From positions 248,001-312,000 of the forward strand of contig NZ_CP111045.1 of NCBI RefSeq assembly GCF_026250525.1: a stretch of 64,000 nt of DNA. The letters run 5' to 3'. Both the position numbers and the translations under genes were made by a program. Positions 1-8,699 of this stretch are shown here, piece after piece. Position 1 is the first letter of the stretch. Every line of letters starts with the position of its first letter. The notes under the pieces are model-generated. The model saw only the letters and a list, made by a program, of their open reading frames with translations, ran no database searches and had not been told where the DNA came from. Source of the stretch: Chondrinema litorale (GTDB taxonomy: Bacteria; Bacteroidota; Bacteroidia; Cytophagales; Flammeovirgaceae).

Positions 1-2
1 CT

Positions 3-533
3 TATGATTTTAACTATGAAGCTAGTTTAGTTGATGGTTCAGAATTAGAAATTAGTTTGGAAAGTTCTTCTGAAAAAGTAACGGAATATTGTACAATTTT
101 TCATACCAGTTTTGAAGAAGAAAGTAATGCTACAGAGGATTATGCTAAAACAGGGAATAAGAGCTATCTAGGTTCTTATGAAGTACCATTGCCAACTACA
201 GAAGGAGATTATATTTTAAGTTACTGGTCAAAAACAAATTCAGGTAATTGGGAACATAATGAAGAAGAAATAATAGTTACATCTACTAATTTTGATACTA
301 AAAGTATAGGAGGATCAAATATATATATAGATGAAGTAAGACTATACCCATCAGATGCTTTTATGACCACCTACACTTATGATCCATTAATCGGTATGAC
401 CTCAGCCACAGACCCGAATGGAAAAACTACCTACTACCAATATGATGATTTCGGTAGGTTAAAACAAATAGAAGACAAAGATAATAATGTCTTACAAAGA
501 TATGAATATCACTATGCCTCTGAAGAAGAATAA
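3..533 (+). CDS. C-terminal end of a YD/RHS-repeat protein (partial, runs off left edge)
   Basis: The reading frame is open from the left edge, so this is the 3' end of a larger gene and its start is not visible. The last ~60 residues carry YD-repeat motifs (TYTYDPLIGMTSATDPNGK, then YYQYDDFGRLKQIEDKDNN), which are typical of bacterial RHS/wall-associated proteins. The protein then stops abruptly after the YEYHY motif with no RHS core or toxin tail. It lies 42 bp upstream of another giant RHS gene on the same strand, so the two are probably co-transcribed. In Bacteroidota such proteins are usually exported and large; the function of this one cannot be told from the fragment. Confidence 0.75.
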   Translation, partial: YDFNYEASLVDGSELEISLESSSEKVTEYCTIFHTSFEEESNATEDYAKTGNKSYLGSYEVPLPTTEGDYILSYWSKTNSGNWEHNEEEIIVTSTNFDTKSIGGSNIYIDEVRLYPSDAFMTTYTYDPLIGMTSATDPNGKTTYYQYDDFGRLKQIEDKDNNVLQRYEYHYASEEE

Positions 534-575
534 AAAATATTTCAAGATATCTAACGGGTAAATCCAACTAAAAAG

Positions 576-3500
576 ATGACTAAACTAACTTCAAAAAGGA
601 AGCAATTCTTTTCCTTACTGCTATATCTATGTTTGATTTTTTATAATTCAACAGCAGTAGGGCAAACAATAAATGCCATATCTCCTTCAAGTCTTGAAGG
701 ATGTGGTGACACACAGACCTATTATTTTTATGAAGATACAGATAAAACTGATGGCGATTATACCCTCAGTTTATCTTGGGCTGTAGTACCAGTCAGTGCC
801 GGAACAATTAGTGGCTCTGGATTAAGTGTTACAGTTACATGGGATTCAGATTATGAAGGAGATGCTAGCTTAGTAGCTTATTACACATATGTCTATAATG
901 GGGGAAATGCAGGAGATGAAGGAGAAGGTGAGGGAGAATCAGGCGGAAATATCGATGGAACAGCAACCAGTACCTATACATCTCAAACGGATCCAGGAGA
1001 TATATCTGCAGGAAATAGTACATTGGCCTATAATTCGAGTACAACACTTACAGTCACAAATGCCTCAAGTGCTGTTATAATTCAACAAAAAACAACTAGT
1101 GGTTGGAGTGATTTAACCTCCACTACTTCCAATAATGTGACAACAGCTACATCAAGCAGCTTAACTCAAGATACTCAATTTAGAAGCGTATTAACCAATG
1201 CATGTGGTACCTTTTACAGCGATCAAATTACAGTTACTGTTTATCCAGAATTTGATGCTGGAACTATTCAGGCCTCTTCGACTTCAGTTTGTAATGGAGT
1301 AACTAGTATTGATATAATTGGCTCACCTGCTACTGGTGGAAATGGTACAATATCCTATGATTGGTGGGTGTATAATGGAACTAGTTGGGATATATATACT
1401 GGAGATGGAGAAGATGTTGAAGAAATAGACTATGAATTGGAAGATATTACATTTGGGAATTACCAAAAAATAAGACGAAGAGCATGGTCTCAACTTGGAG
1501 AAACTAATAAATATTCAAATGAAATAGATTTAACTGCTATAGAAGTAGGAGAGGCTTTAGCAGCAGGTAGCATTAGTGCAGAAACTTCAATTTGTTCAGG
1601 AACTGCACCAGGAACACTTACGCTTCAAGGCACCAGTGGTGGAGGGGGTGGTTATACTTATGTTTGGATGTTTAGTACAGACGAAGGAGTGAATTGGAGT
1701 AGTCAAAGTGGTGGGACCACTTATAACTATTCTTCGACAATTTCAGAACCATTATATGTAAAAGTAAAAGTGACATCAGATTGCGGTTTTACTGAAAGCA
1801 CAGATGAAATAGTCATTAATACGTACACAGAAAGTGCAGGGGATATCTCTGAGGCCAATTCAAAATTAGAAATTACACAAGGAGAAGCTATCAGCCTAAC
1901 AGTAACTGGAAATACAGGTACTGTCACATACCAAAAATGTACATCTGGTTGTTCATCTACAAGTGATGTTGGATGGATGAGTACTAGTGCAACAATTAGT
2001 AACTTAACTGAAACCTCTAATTTCAGAACAAAACTAACAAGTAGTTGTGGTACATTCTATAGTGATCAAATAACAGTTACAGTATATGAGGCACTTGATC
2101 CAGGTAGTATTCAGACAACATCTTCAGTTTGTTATGGAGAAAGCAGTATTGATATAACCGGCACGCCAGCCACTGGAGGGAAAGGAACCATATCTTATCA
2201 GTGGGAGGTATATAATGGAACTAATTGGGATATATATACAGGAGATGGAGAGGATATAGATACAAATGTAGCTGAATTAGTAGATTTCCCATTTGAGAAT
2301 TACCAAAAAATACAGCGAAGAGCATGGTCTCAACTTGGAGAGACTGAGGTTTATACTGATGAAATAGATTTAACTACTATAGTAGTAGGAGAGGATTTAG
2401 TACCAGGTACTATTAGTGCGATTTCCCCTGTTTGCTTAGGAACTGCACCAGGAACACTCTCGCTCCAAGGCACCAGTGGTGGTGGCGGTGGTTATTCCTA
2501 TAATTGGATGTTTGGAACAGAAGAAGGAGAAACTATCAATTGGGAACAGGGAGAAGAATCTAAAAATGGAGCAAGCACTTATGAATATACATCAACGATT
2601 TTAGCTCCATTATATGTAAAAGTTTCAGTGGGCTCAGATTGTGGATTTACTGAAAGTACAACAGAAATACTAATTGATATATATAATGATACAGAAAGTG
2701 CTGGCACTGTATCATCCTCAGTACCTGAAAATATATGCTATGGTGAAAATATTACCTTAGTAGTTGAAGATAACACAGGAGAAATAACATGGGAACAATA
2801 TGATTCTGATGATGATGAGTGGGATACCATAACAGGATCAACTATCACAAACTTAACTGAAACAACTATTTTTAGAGCTAAATTAGATACTTATACCTGT
2901 TCAGAGAAATATTCTGAAGAATTTACGATCAATGTCTATCCTGAGATAACAACACCTAGCTTAACAGCAAGTAATTCAACTGTTTGTCTAGGAAGTGAAG
3001 TTACCCTAACCGCAAGCTCATCGAATGCCAGTAGTTATTTATGGTATGAAGATGGGGATTTAATTGCAGAAACAACTAGTGGAGAATATACGATAACATC
3101 TATTTTATCAACTGCTTTATATTCAGTTACTGTAACAAATGATATTGAGTGTGAAAGCACTGAATCAGATATTACTATTACAGTACAAGATAATCAATAT
3201 ACACCTGAGACACCTACTTTAATATATAATCAAGCCAGTCAAGATTATACACTTGGCTTAAATAATGAAGCAAATGCAGAGTATGATTATTATTGGCAGT
3301 ATTATAACCCTGAAAGTGAAGAAACGCCTGATTATGAAGATACATCTCATTCTGAGGGAACAAGAACTCTAACAGCACCTGGTTACTATTATGTAAGAGC
3401 CCGATCTAATACCACAGGTTGTTGGGGCCCTTTAAGCAAAGTAGTAGTTATTCATGATCACACCACACCAACTGCATATGATGCAACACAAACAGATTTT

Positions 3501-6500
3501 AATTATGTAAGAACGTTTACCTTTCAAACAGCGACTACTAAAAATACAAATATAGCTAGTATACTGGATGATGATGATGCACTTTATCAATATCAGCAAC
3601 CAGATGAAATGATGGCAGCTACTCAATACTTGGATGGTTTAGGAAGACCAATCCAACAAGTAGCTCAAATGGCAGGCGTTGAGAAAAACGGAGTGATTCC
3701 TGATATTATTCAACCCATATTCTATGATGATTTTGGCAGAGAAAACACTACTTATTTACCTTATACAACAGATGGAGGAAGTACTGCAGGAGATATTCGC
3801 ATGGATTCGTTTGCAGAACAAAAAGCTTTTTATAGTGATAACTCCAATCAGGTTGCTGATTCAGACTTTCCATTTTCATACACTGAGTATGAAAACTCTC
3901 CATTGAACAGAGTATTAAGACAAGCTGGCCCAGGAGAAAGTTGGGTACCGACATTAGGAACTACTTCTGGAGATCACTCTGTGAAATTCTCTTATCGTAC
4001 AAACACAGATGTTGATGCAGTAAGGTTATGGGAAATAGGTACTGATCTTGATGAATTACCATTAAATGACAGTGAAACTTATGATTCCGGTGAGCTTTAT
4101 GTAACAGAAACAGTAGATGAAGAAGATGGTAAAACCATAGAGTTTAAAAATAAAAGTGGACAAGTAGTTTTAATAAGAGTATATCTTGAAACAGATGAAA
4201 GTGGTGAAGAGGTATATTTAGATACTTATTATATCTATGATGATTTTGGCAATCTAAGGTTTGTATTACCTCCCAAAGCAGTTGAAGCAGTTACAGCTAA
4301 CAGTTGGATAATAAGTACAGCAATTGCTGACGAATTATGTTTTAGTTATGCTTATGATGCTCGACAAAGAATGATTCAAAAACAAGTACCAGGTGCTAAA
4401 CCTGTAGAAATGGTTTATGATCAATTAGATAGATTAGTCCTCTCTCGTGATGGTAATCAAAAAGAAAATGAAGAGTGGCTATTTACCATGTATGATAAAT
4501 TTAGTAGACCAGCAGTTACTGGTATTTATTATAGTAGTGATAGCAGAAGTGATTTGCAGGATGAGGTTGATGAATTAGGAGTGAGCAATGTAGTAAGAGA
4601 TGATAATGTAGTAGATGTATCCTCTGATCCATCTAAATTAGTGGTAACAACAGATGAGTATACACAAGATTTATATGCTTCTAAACAAATTACATTAACA
4701 GCACCCTTCAACTTTAAAGCAGGTGAAGATGGAGATACTTTTATCGCTCAAATAGTTGCACCTACTGCATCGGAAGTAGATGAACTAGGTTATACCAGCA
4801 GCAGTGGAGCTATTTTTCCATCAGAAAATTATGATGTACTCACCATTAGCTACTATGATGATTACAGTTTTACAGATCAATCTTTTGAATCTAAGACAGA
4901 TAATATATTTACTGATGCAAATGTGCCTTTGAGTACAGCAGAAAAAGTAGGACATAGTAATACATCGAATGTAAAAGGGATGCTTACAGGTTCGGTAGTA
5001 AGGGTACTGGAAACAGACCAATGGTTAACTACAGTGAGTTTTTATGATGAGTGGGATAGGGTGATACAAACCGTAACTGATAACCAAGAAGGAGGTAAAG
5101 ACAGGCTCAGTACTTATTATGATTTTGCAGGCAAATCAAGAGCTACTTATTTGGAACATACAAATCCTAATGGCGAAAACTATACAGAGATGACTATTCT
5201 TAACAGATATGAGATGGATCATGCTGGCAGGATCACTAAATCTGAACAAAAGATAAACGATGGTTTATGGGAGGTTTTATCTCAGAGTGAATATAATGAA
5301 ATGAGTGAGTTAGCCACCAAAACCATGGCTCCAGAAAATGCTGATTTGATTCAATACATCGATTATAGTTATAACATCAGAGGTTGGTTAACAGGCATCA
5401 ATGATGTAACTGATACAGACTTAGCAGATGAAAAACTTTTTGCGCAAAAACTTTATTACAATGATGCCAATACTGGTTATGAAGCTTATAATGGAAATAT
5501 AGGAACCATAGAATGGAAAACTGGTGGTGATCAAGAAATTAGAGGATATGATTACAGTTATGATCAAATAAATCGCCTCGTTCAAGCTAATTATATCGCA
5601 CCATCTGGTTCAGAAGAAAATTATTCGGTTGACTTGATAGATTATGATGCAAATGGTAATATTCTAAGTTTACAAAGAAATGGACCTCAGTATGATGAAA
5701 GTGATGGTAGCTTAACAGAATATGGATTAATTGATAACTTGACATATACCTATGAGCAAAGTGGTATCAGTAATAAATTAATGCAAGTCGATGATACAGA
5801 TAGCTATTATCATGCAAAAAATGGAGATTTTAAAGATATCTCAGGTACAGATTATGACTATGACGATAACGGCAACCTTATTTTAGATAACAATAAAGGT
5901 ATCACAAGTATTGAATATAATCATTTAAATCTACCAAAACATATTGTATTTGATACAGGAAATGAATTGTATTATAGTTATGATGCTGCAGGGATAAAAT
6001 TGGAAAAAATAGCCGTAGGTACTGAAATTACCAGTAAAACCACCTATATTGGCGGCATGGTTTACGAGAATGATATCTTACAATTTATCCACACAGAAGA
6101 AGGCAGGGTGTTAACTGCTGAGGCACTGGATACAGATGCTACTCAGGATGAATTTGTGTATGAATATCATTATAAAGACCATTTGGGTAACTTAAGACTT
6201 TCTCTAAGAGGAGGAACAGAAATAACTTATACTGCTACATTGGAGTATGATAATGTAGAAACAGAATCAGCTTTATTTGAGAATATTACAGAAACTATAG
6301 ATGCTACAAATGGAGGTTATAATAGTAGTAATGCTAGTTATTTAGTCTCTGGGGGGAGTAGCAACACAGTAGGTCCATTAAAAGTGATTCAGGTAAACAA
6401 AGGAGATAAAATATCTGCTTCAGCTTATGCTAGGTATGAGACCAGTGAAAGTTACAACCAGACAGTGTATGCATCAGGAGAATATTTGGCAAACTCAGGT

Positions 6501-7742
6501 GAACAAGTCGCAATAGGAAATAATCTGTTAGGACTCAACCCTGTAGGTTCAAGCAGTGGAGAAGATGACATACCTTATGCTTATTTAAGAATAGTGATTT
6601 ATGATACAGAAGGAAACGAGCTAACAGAACAAGGTTATGTAACATTTGTAGAATCAGGCGAAACAAACTGGTTTACATTAAATGCACCATTTGGTAACCC
6701 AAGTGAAATTACGATAGAACAAGAAGGTACTGCAGTAATATATGTAGCCAATGAAAGTGATATAGATGTCTGGTTTGATGATGTAGAGGTCAATTATACT
6801 CCAGCCAGAATTGTGCAAGAAAATCACTATTATCCCTATGGGATGAACTTAGCTGGCATCGAGAAACAAGGTATACCTGATCATAAATACCAATACAATG
6901 GCAAAGAAAAACAGGAAGAGTTTGGGCTTAATTGGATGGACTATGGGGCTAGAATGTATGATGCTCAAATTGGAAGGTGGCATATGGTGGATCCGCTTTC
7001 TAATTTAGATTACAATCTAAATTCTTATAATTTTACTATGAACAATCCAATACTTTTAACAGATCCAACTGGGCTATCAACTCATGTAAAAATGAGAGAA
7101 GATGGCACATATCAAGTGGTGAAGGGTGGAGTTGCAAATGATAAAGATCTAAATATCTATGTCATTGTTTATGATGAAGATGGTAATGCATATAATACAG
7201 GTATCAGTATAGGAGAATCAATAACAAGTCATTCATTCTTTGATGAAAATGAAGAAGCTGTTGTTGATGCTGTGATAGACCTCAATTCAACTGAAGGGCA
7301 AGATTTCTTAGATGATGAAATTATTGAGCCTGATCTTAATTTAATTGAATATATGCCAAATGCGACTAGAAATAAACCACTAGACTTTAAAAGAAGAAAC
7401 ATTAATAAAAGACCTAAGGATAATACAGAGAAGCAATATATGTATAGAGGTAGTGTTAATGAGGATGGAAAAATAGGTTCAGCTAGAGATTTTGGAAATA
7501 TTGCAGCGGGAATTGTTGCTTCTAGAAATGGATTAGCATGGGGTGTAAGTAGGTTGGGACTTGATGGACTAGAAACCTTTCAATCTAAAGAAAAACACTT
7601 TAGTAATAGACATGGTACATCTTATATGGCTTATTCCATTAAAACAGAGGCAACAGTAACCCAATTAGCTCAGAAGGAAGGATTTCGAATAGGTACAATA
7701 CTAAGAGGTCAAGACACTATTAAAAGAGGAAGTAGACGGTAA
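576..7742 (+). CDS. Giant secreted RHS-repeat protein with DUF6443 domain and polymorphic-toxin-like C terminus
   Basis: 2388 residues. An N-terminal signal peptide ends near AVGQ (residue ~30). Residues ~30-970 hold Ig/PKD-like beta modules, two of which (about 280 residues each) are near duplicates. A DUF6443-type region begins near residue 978 (RTFTFQTATTKN, then QYLDGLGRPIQQV). YD repeats follow, then a YKDHLGNLR motif near 1867 and the RHS-associated core near 2085-2165 (YYPYGMNLAG, QYNGKEKQEEFGLNWMDYGA, GRWHMVDPLS, NPILLTDPTG). The ~220 residues after DPTG are unrelated to the core, as in polymorphic toxins. Residues ~2304-2370 (DFGNIAAGIVASRNGLAW then VTQLAQKEGFRIG) resemble, from memory, the Ntox44 predicted nuclease class; this is an inference. 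The following small lipoprotein gene is a candidate immunity partner. Confidence 0.85.
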   Translation: MTKLTSKRKQFFSLLLYLCLIFYNSTAVGQTINAISPSSLEGCGDTQTYYFYEDTDKTDGDYTLSLSWAVVPVSAGTISGSGLSVTVTWDSDYEGDASLVAYYTYVYNGGNAGDEGEGEGESGGNIDGTATSTYTSQTDPGDISAGNSTLAYNSSTTLTVTNASSAVIIQQKTTSGWSDLTSTTSNNVTTATSSSLTQDTQFRSVLTNACGTFYSDQITVTVYPEFDAGTIQASSTSVCNGVTSIDIIGSPATGGNGTISYDWWVYNGTSWDIYTGDGEDVEEIDYELEDITFGNYQKIRRRAWSQLGETNKYSNEIDLTAIEVGEALAAGSISAETSICSGTAPGTLTLQGTSGGGGGYTYVWMFSTDEGVNWSSQSGGTTYNYSSTISEPLYVKVKVTSDCGFTESTDEIVINTYTESAGDISEANSKLEITQGEAISLTVTGNTGTVTYQKCTSGCSSTSDVGWMSTSATISNLTETSNFRTKLTSSCGTFYSDQITVTVYEALDPGSIQTTSSVCYGESSIDITGTPATGGKGTISYQWEVYNGTNWDIYTGDGEDIDTNVAELVDFPFENYQKIQRRAWSQLGETEVYTDEIDLTTIVVGEDLVPGTISAISPVCLGTAPGTLSLQGTSGGGGGYSYNWMFGTEEGETINWEQGEESKNGASTYEYTSTILAPLYVKVSVGSDCGFTESTTEILIDIYNDTESAGTVSSSVPENICYGENITLVVEDNTGEITWEQYDSDDDEWDTITGSTITNLTETTIFRAKLDTYTCSEKYSEEFTINVYPEITTPSLTASNSTVCLGSEVTLTASSSNASSYLWYEDGDLIAETTSGEYTITSILSTALYSVTVTNDIECESTESDITITVQDNQYTPETPTLIYNQASQDYTLGLNNEANAEYDYYWQYYNPESEETPDYEDTSHSEGTRTLTAPGYYYVRARSNTTGCWGPLSKVVVIHDHTTPTAYDATQTDFNYVRTFTFQTATTKNTNIASILDDDDALYQYQQPDEMMAATQYLDGLGRPIQQVAQMAGVEKNGVIPDIIQPIFYDDFGRENTTYLPYTTDGGSTAGDIRMDSFAEQKAFYSDNSNQVADSDFPFSYTEYENSPLNRVLRQAGPGESWVPTLGTTSGDHSVKFSYRTNTDVDAVRLWEIGTDLDELPLNDSETYDSGELYVTETVDEEDGKTIEFKNKSGQVVLIRVYLETDESGEEVYLDTYYIYDDFGNLRFVLPPKAVEAVTANSWIISTAIADELCFSYAYDARQRMIQKQVPGAKPVEMVYDQLDRLVLSRDGNQKENEEWLFTMYDKFSRPAVTGIYYSSDSRSDLQDEVDELGVSNVVRDDNVVDVSSDPSKLVVTTDEYTQDLYASKQITLTAPFNFKAGEDGDTFIAQIVAPTASEVDELGYTSSSGAIFPSENYDVLTISYYDDYSFTDQSFESKTDNIFTDANVPLSTAEKVGHSNTSNVKGMLTGSVVRVLETDQWLTTVSFYDEWDRVIQTVTDNQEGGKDRLSTYYDFAGKSRATYLEHTNPNGENYTEMTILNRYEMDHAGRITKSEQKINDGLWEVLSQSEYNEMSELATKTMAPENADLIQYIDYSYNIRGWLTGINDVTDTDLADEKLFAQKLYYNDANTGYEAYNGNIGTIEWKTGGDQEIRGYDYSYDQINRLVQANYIAPSGSEENYSVDLIDYDANGNILSLQRNGPQYDESDGSLTEYGLIDNLTYTYEQSGISNKLMQVDDTDSYYHAKNGDFKDISGTDYDYDDNGNLILDNNKGITSIEYNHLNLPKHIVFDTGNELYYSYDAAGIKLEKIAVGTEITSKTTYIGGMVYENDILQFIHTEEGRVLTAEALDTDATQDEFVYEYHYKDHLGNLRLSLRGGTEITYTATLEYDNVETESALFENITETIDATNGGYNSSNASYLVSGGSSNTVGPLKVIQVNKGDKISASAYARYETSESYNQTVYASGEYLANSGEQVAIGNNLLGLNPVGSSSGEDDIPYAYLRIVIYDTEGNELTEQGYVTFVESGETNWFTLNAPFGNPSEITIEQEGTAVIYVANESDIDVWFDDVEVNYTPARIVQENHYYPYGMNLAGIEKQGIPDHKYQYNGKEKQEEFGLNWMDYGARMYDAQIGRWHMVDPLSNLDYNLNSYNFTMNNPILLTDPTGLSTHVKMREDGTYQVVKGGVANDKDLNIYVIVYDEDGNAYNTGISIGESITSHSFFDENEEAVVDAVIDLNSTEGQDFLDDEIIEPDLNLIEYMPNATRNKPLDFKRRNINKRPKDNTEKQYMYRGSVNEDGKIGSARDFGNIAAGIVASRNGLAWGVSRLGLDGLETFQSKEKHFSNRHGTSYMAYSIKTEATVTQLAQKEGFRIGTILRGQDTIKRGSRR
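1205..2690 (+). repeat. Tandem duplication of ~840 bp inside the RHS gene (Ig-like modules)
   Basis: The motif GTFYSDQITVTVY and the following ~270 residues occur twice in a row, with shared landmarks such as YNGT-WDIYTGDGED, RRAWSQLGE and GTAPGTLTLQGTSGGGGGY. The DNA period is about 840 bp. The copies differ at many positions, so the duplication is not very recent. Confidence 0.75.
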
Positions 7743-7759
7743 TATATAAATAAAGAATT

Positions 7760-8266
7760 ATGAAGTTGATTATGCAATTGTTGAACACACGAGTATTTGA
7801 AAGAAGAAAACAATGTATTATATTGATTATCCTGTTTTCTCCTTTAATAGGATGCAATATAAATCAAAAGCCGAATCCAAATTTGATTCGTTTTTATTCT
7901 CCTGATACAACAAAGTGCTTAATTGTTAGAACTGAGGGAGATACAAGATATATTTACAATGGAGATGAAATCAAATACATTCTAGATACAAATTATGTAA
8001 AACTAGATATCAGTAAAATTGCGAAGCTTGGGCAATGTATTTATGTATGTTGGGATGATGAAGGTTATGATTGGCAAGCTATTGTAGATGGGGCTGAAAT
8101 TATTGAGTCTAAGTTAGATACTAATAAGTTTAAAGTTAAGACACAATTACCATTAAATGAAAGAGGTACTCCTACTGAAATTAAATTTAGAGGTGAGAAC
8201 TGTGCTATTTATAGTTATTATTCCAATAGTTTGTCACCTGATAATAATGGTGCCATTATAAAATAG
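7760..8266 (+). CDS. Putative lipoprotein, candidate immunity protein for the upstream RHS toxin
   Basis: 168 residues. The N terminus has a basic stretch (FERRKQ), a hydrophobic segment and a lipobox-like FSPLIGC with Cys near residue 32. This suggests an inner-leaflet or periplasm-facing lipoprotein. Internal Met5 is an alternative start. I do not recognise the globular part (~35-168). It starts 17 bp after the RHS gene stop, on the same strand, and is followed by a strong terminator, so the two genes form one transcript. Position directly after a polymorphic toxin is the only reason to suspect an immunity role. Confidence 0.7.
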   Translation: MKLIMQLLNTRVFERRKQCIILIILFSPLIGCNINQKPNPNLIRFYSPDTTKCLIVRTEGDTRYIYNGDEIKYILDTNYVKLDISKIAKLGQCIYVCWDDEGYDWQAIVDGAEIIESKLDTNKFKVKTQLPLNERGTPTEIKFRGENCAIYSYYSNSLSPDNNGAIIK

Positions 8267-8310
8267 CACTTGAGTTGACTAATGTAATCTATCATTACAC
8301 AGCATGTACT

Positions 8311-8345
8311 CCCCCAATATCTATAGAGATATTGGGGGTTTTGTT
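8311..8345 (+). terminator. Rho-independent terminator after the RHS operon
   Basis: A perfect 12-bp stem (CCCCCAATATCT with AGATATTGGGGG) and an ATAG loop are followed by TTTTGTT. It lies 45 bp after the stop of the preceding plus-strand lipoprotein gene. Confidence 0.9.
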
Positions 8346-8374
8346 ATGTATAAGCTGATCTTGGTATCAATATG

Positions 8375-8533
8375 CTACTCATCTATATCATCAAGCAGTT
8401 CAGCTAACTCTTTATCTGAGATGCTTTCTTTGGCAGATTTATCGTAGAAGGAGAGTAAGACGGTTTCTTCTGTTATAACTATATGGGTAATTACTCTTGC
8501 TCCACCATATTTGCCTTTAGTGTTTCGAATACT
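8375..8533 (-). pseudogene. Remnant of a RelE/HigB-type toxin gene (C-terminal part only)
   Basis: The minus strand reads about 52 codons containing KGKYGGARVITHIVI, LLSFYDKSAKESISDKEL and ELLDDIDE before a TAG stop. This matches the C-terminal half of RelE/HigB-like toxins of Bacteroidota (pattern GK.GGARVIT...LLxIYDKS...ISDKEL), as I remember the family. There is an in-frame stop just upstream (8534-8536), no start codon, and no recognisable N-terminal half or antitoxin gene. It is therefore a truncated, probably dead module in the gap between the RHS operon and the DUF3857 genes. The rest of the gap (8536-8699) shows nothing recognisable. Confidence 0.65.
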
Positions 8534-8699
8534 TCAAGAGAGCATACTGCATTAATACATTGATAATCAAGTGTTTACAAAAAAACCATAATTTACATTA
8601 TGTTAAGTTAATAGCGCTCTCCGATAATCTTTTAAGTACTTCTCCAAAGTATTTTACATTTTCTTATAACCAATAAACTTCACTGAAAATCAACTCACC

